Assembly: GCA_036396275.1 (NCBI GenBank)
Contig: DASWLD010000169.1
Coordinates: forward strand, 1 to 6,161
Length of the DNA stretch: 6,161 bases
Reading direction: 5' to 3'
From: JACQFZ01 sp036396275
GTDB lineage: Bacteria > Pseudomonadota > Gammaproteobacteria > Acidiferrobacterales > Sulfurifustaceae
In this document: positions 4,963 through 6,161 of the stretch, piece by piece
How positions within the stretch are numbered: position 1 is the stretch's first letter
How the letters are laid out: each line of letters begins with the position of its first letter
Translations under genes and position numbers: made by a program
Notes under the pieces: model-generated
What the model was told of the DNA's origin: nothing
Databases searched by the model: none
What the model saw: the letters and a program-made list of their open reading frames with translations, nothing else

Positions 4963-6161
4963 ATGGCGGAAAAAATAGAGAAGGTCGTTTTGGCGTATTC
5001 GGGCGGGCTCGATACGTCGGTGATTCTCAAATGGCTCGAACAAACGTACGGCTGCGAGGTCGTGACGTTTACGGCCGACATCGGGCAGGGCGAGGAGCTG
5101 GAACCGGCGCGCGTGAAGGCCAAGAAGATGGGCGTCAAGGAGATCTTCATCGACGACCTGAAAGAGGAATTCGTGCGCGATTTCGTGTTCCCGATGTTTC
5201 GCGCGAACGCGCTGTACGAGGGCGAGTATCTGCTCGGCACGTCGATCGCGCGGCCGCTGATCGCCAAGCGCCAAGTGGAGATCGCGAGGAAAACGGGCGC
5301 CGACGCGGTGGCGCACGGTGCGACCGGCAAGGGTAACGACCAGGTGCGGTTCGAGCTCGGCTATTACGCGCTCAACCCGAACATCAAGGTGATCGCGCCG
5401 TGGCGCGAGTGGGATCTCACCTCGCGAGCAAAGCTGCTCAAGTACGCGGACAAGCATCGAATCCCCATCGAAATGAAGCGCGGAAAGAAATCGCCGTACT
5501 CGATGGACGCGAATCTGCTGCACATTTCGTACGAAGGCGGCGAGCTGGAAGATCCGTGGAAGGAACCGCACGCGGACATGTGGCGCTGGACCGTGGCGCC
5601 GGAAAAGGCGCCGACCAAGGCGACCTACATCGAACTTACTTATGAAAAGGGCGATATCGTCGGCGTCAACGGAAAGCGCATGAGTCCGGCGACGGTGCTC
5701 GCGACGCTGAACAAGATCGGCGGCGCGAACGGGATCGGCCGGACCGACATCGTCGAGAATCGCTACGTCGGCATGAAGTCACGCGGCGCCTACGAGACGC
5801 CGGGCGGCACGATCATGCTAAAGGCGCATCGCGCGATCGAATCGCTCACGCTCGACCGCGAAGTCGCGCATCTGAAAGACGAACTGATGCCGCGCTACGC
5901 GAGCCTTATTTACAACGGCTACTGGTTCAGCCCGGAGCGCCGGATGATGCAGGAGATGATCGACGCTTCGCAATCGTCGGTGAACGGCGTCGTGCGCCTC
6001 AAACTTTACAAAGGTAACGTCACCGTCGTCGGCCGCAAGTCCGCCGCCGACAGTTTGTTCGACGAGAGCATCGCGACGTTCGAGGAAGACCGTGGCGCGT
6101 ATAACCAAAAGGACGCCGAGGGCTTCATTCGGCTGAACGCGCTGCGCATGCGTATTGCCGC
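4963..6161 (+). CDS. argG: Argininosuccinate synthase (3' end just outside window)
   Basis: ArgG joins citrulline and aspartate with ATP to give argininosuccinate, AMP and pyrophosphate, the penultimate step of arginine synthesis in the cytoplasm. The 399 complete codons here cover nearly the usual length of about 400-405 residues. Visible hallmarks: the ATP pyrophosphatase loop AYSGGLDTS (11-19), LLGTSIARPLIAKRQ (90-104), HGATGKGNDQVRFE (118-131), the APWREWDL segment, SPYSMDANLLHISYEG, and GIGRTDIVENRYVGMKSRG near the substrate sites, then the C-terminal helix region with YNGYWFSPE. No key residue looks missing. GGAAGG at 4954-4959 lies 3 nt before the ATG, rather close. No ArgR-type operator was recognised upstream. 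The gene is probably transcribed with the preceding membrane protein. Confidence 0.98.
   Translation, partial: MAEKIEKVVLAYSGGLDTSVILKWLEQTYGCEVVTFTADIGQGEELEPARVKAKKMGVKEIFIDDLKEEFVRDFVFPMFRANALYEGEYLLGTSIARPLIAKRQVEIARKTGADAVAHGATGKGNDQVRFELGYYALNPNIKVIAPWREWDLTSRAKLLKYADKHRIPIEMKRGKKSPYSMDANLLHISYEGGELEDPWKEPHADMWRWTVAPEKAPTKATYIELTYEKGDIVGVNGKRMSPATVLATLNKIGGANGIGRTDIVENRYVGMKSRGAYETPGGTIMLKAHRAIESLTLDREVAHLKDELMPRYASLIYNGYWFSPERRMMQEMIDASQSSVNGVVRLKLYKGNVTVVGRKSAADSLFDESIATFEEDRGAYNQKDAEGFIRLNALRMRIA

Noticed and set aside
4858..5571. A 237-residue minus-strand open frame
   Set aside because: It is fully opposite the end of the membrane protein gene and argG, whose own frame is unmistakable. 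Its composition is typical of an antisense shadow.

Overview
The window looks like chromosomal DNA from a GC-rich proteobacterium, most likely beta- or gammaproteobacterial. The evidence is a short bacterial ArgG of the type usual in those classes, a DUF1840 protein (a family I associate mainly with Betaproteobacteria), Shine-Dalgarno sites of the GGAGG type, and TACAAT-like -10 boxes. I cannot name the genus. There are no RNA genes, CRISPR arrays, insertion sequences or phage genes that I can support.

Left part (1-1815, minus strand): one long open frame that enters from beyond base 1. It encodes a secreted lipoprotein with a lipobox Cys, a short low-complexity linker, four tandem beta-type repeats of about 75 residues each with a conserved Cys pair, and a Trp-rich C-terminal domain that looks like a concanavalin A-like/LamG-type fold. 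It is probably a cell-surface or carbohydrate-associated protein. The plus-strand open frames over the repeats are antisense shadows.

Middle part (1816-4260): a divergent intergenic region of 316 bp carries promoter-like elements for both directions and nested inverted repeats. It is followed on the plus strand by a small DUF1840 protein that seems to be translated from a leaderless mRNA, an exported histidine-phosphatase-superfamily protein, a DUF1272 zinc-ribbon-like protein with eight Cys, and a DUF924 protein. The last two are 9 bp apart and are almost certainly co-transcribed. A GC-rich hairpin follows the DUF924 stop.

Right part (4261-6161): a new promoter-like element precedes an unrecognised 188-residue four-helix membrane protein, then argG (argininosuccinate synthase, arginine biosynthesis) 21 bp downstream. 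argG runs off the window a few codons from its expected end.

Apart from argG, most genes belong to uncharacterised or broadly defined families, and the window is largely ordinary housekeeping or accessory chromosome. I found no convincing new multi-gene system. The points most worth a second look are the repeat lipoprotein and its structured leader, the leaderless DUF1840 start, the DUF1272-DUF924 pair, and the membrane protein coupled to argG.
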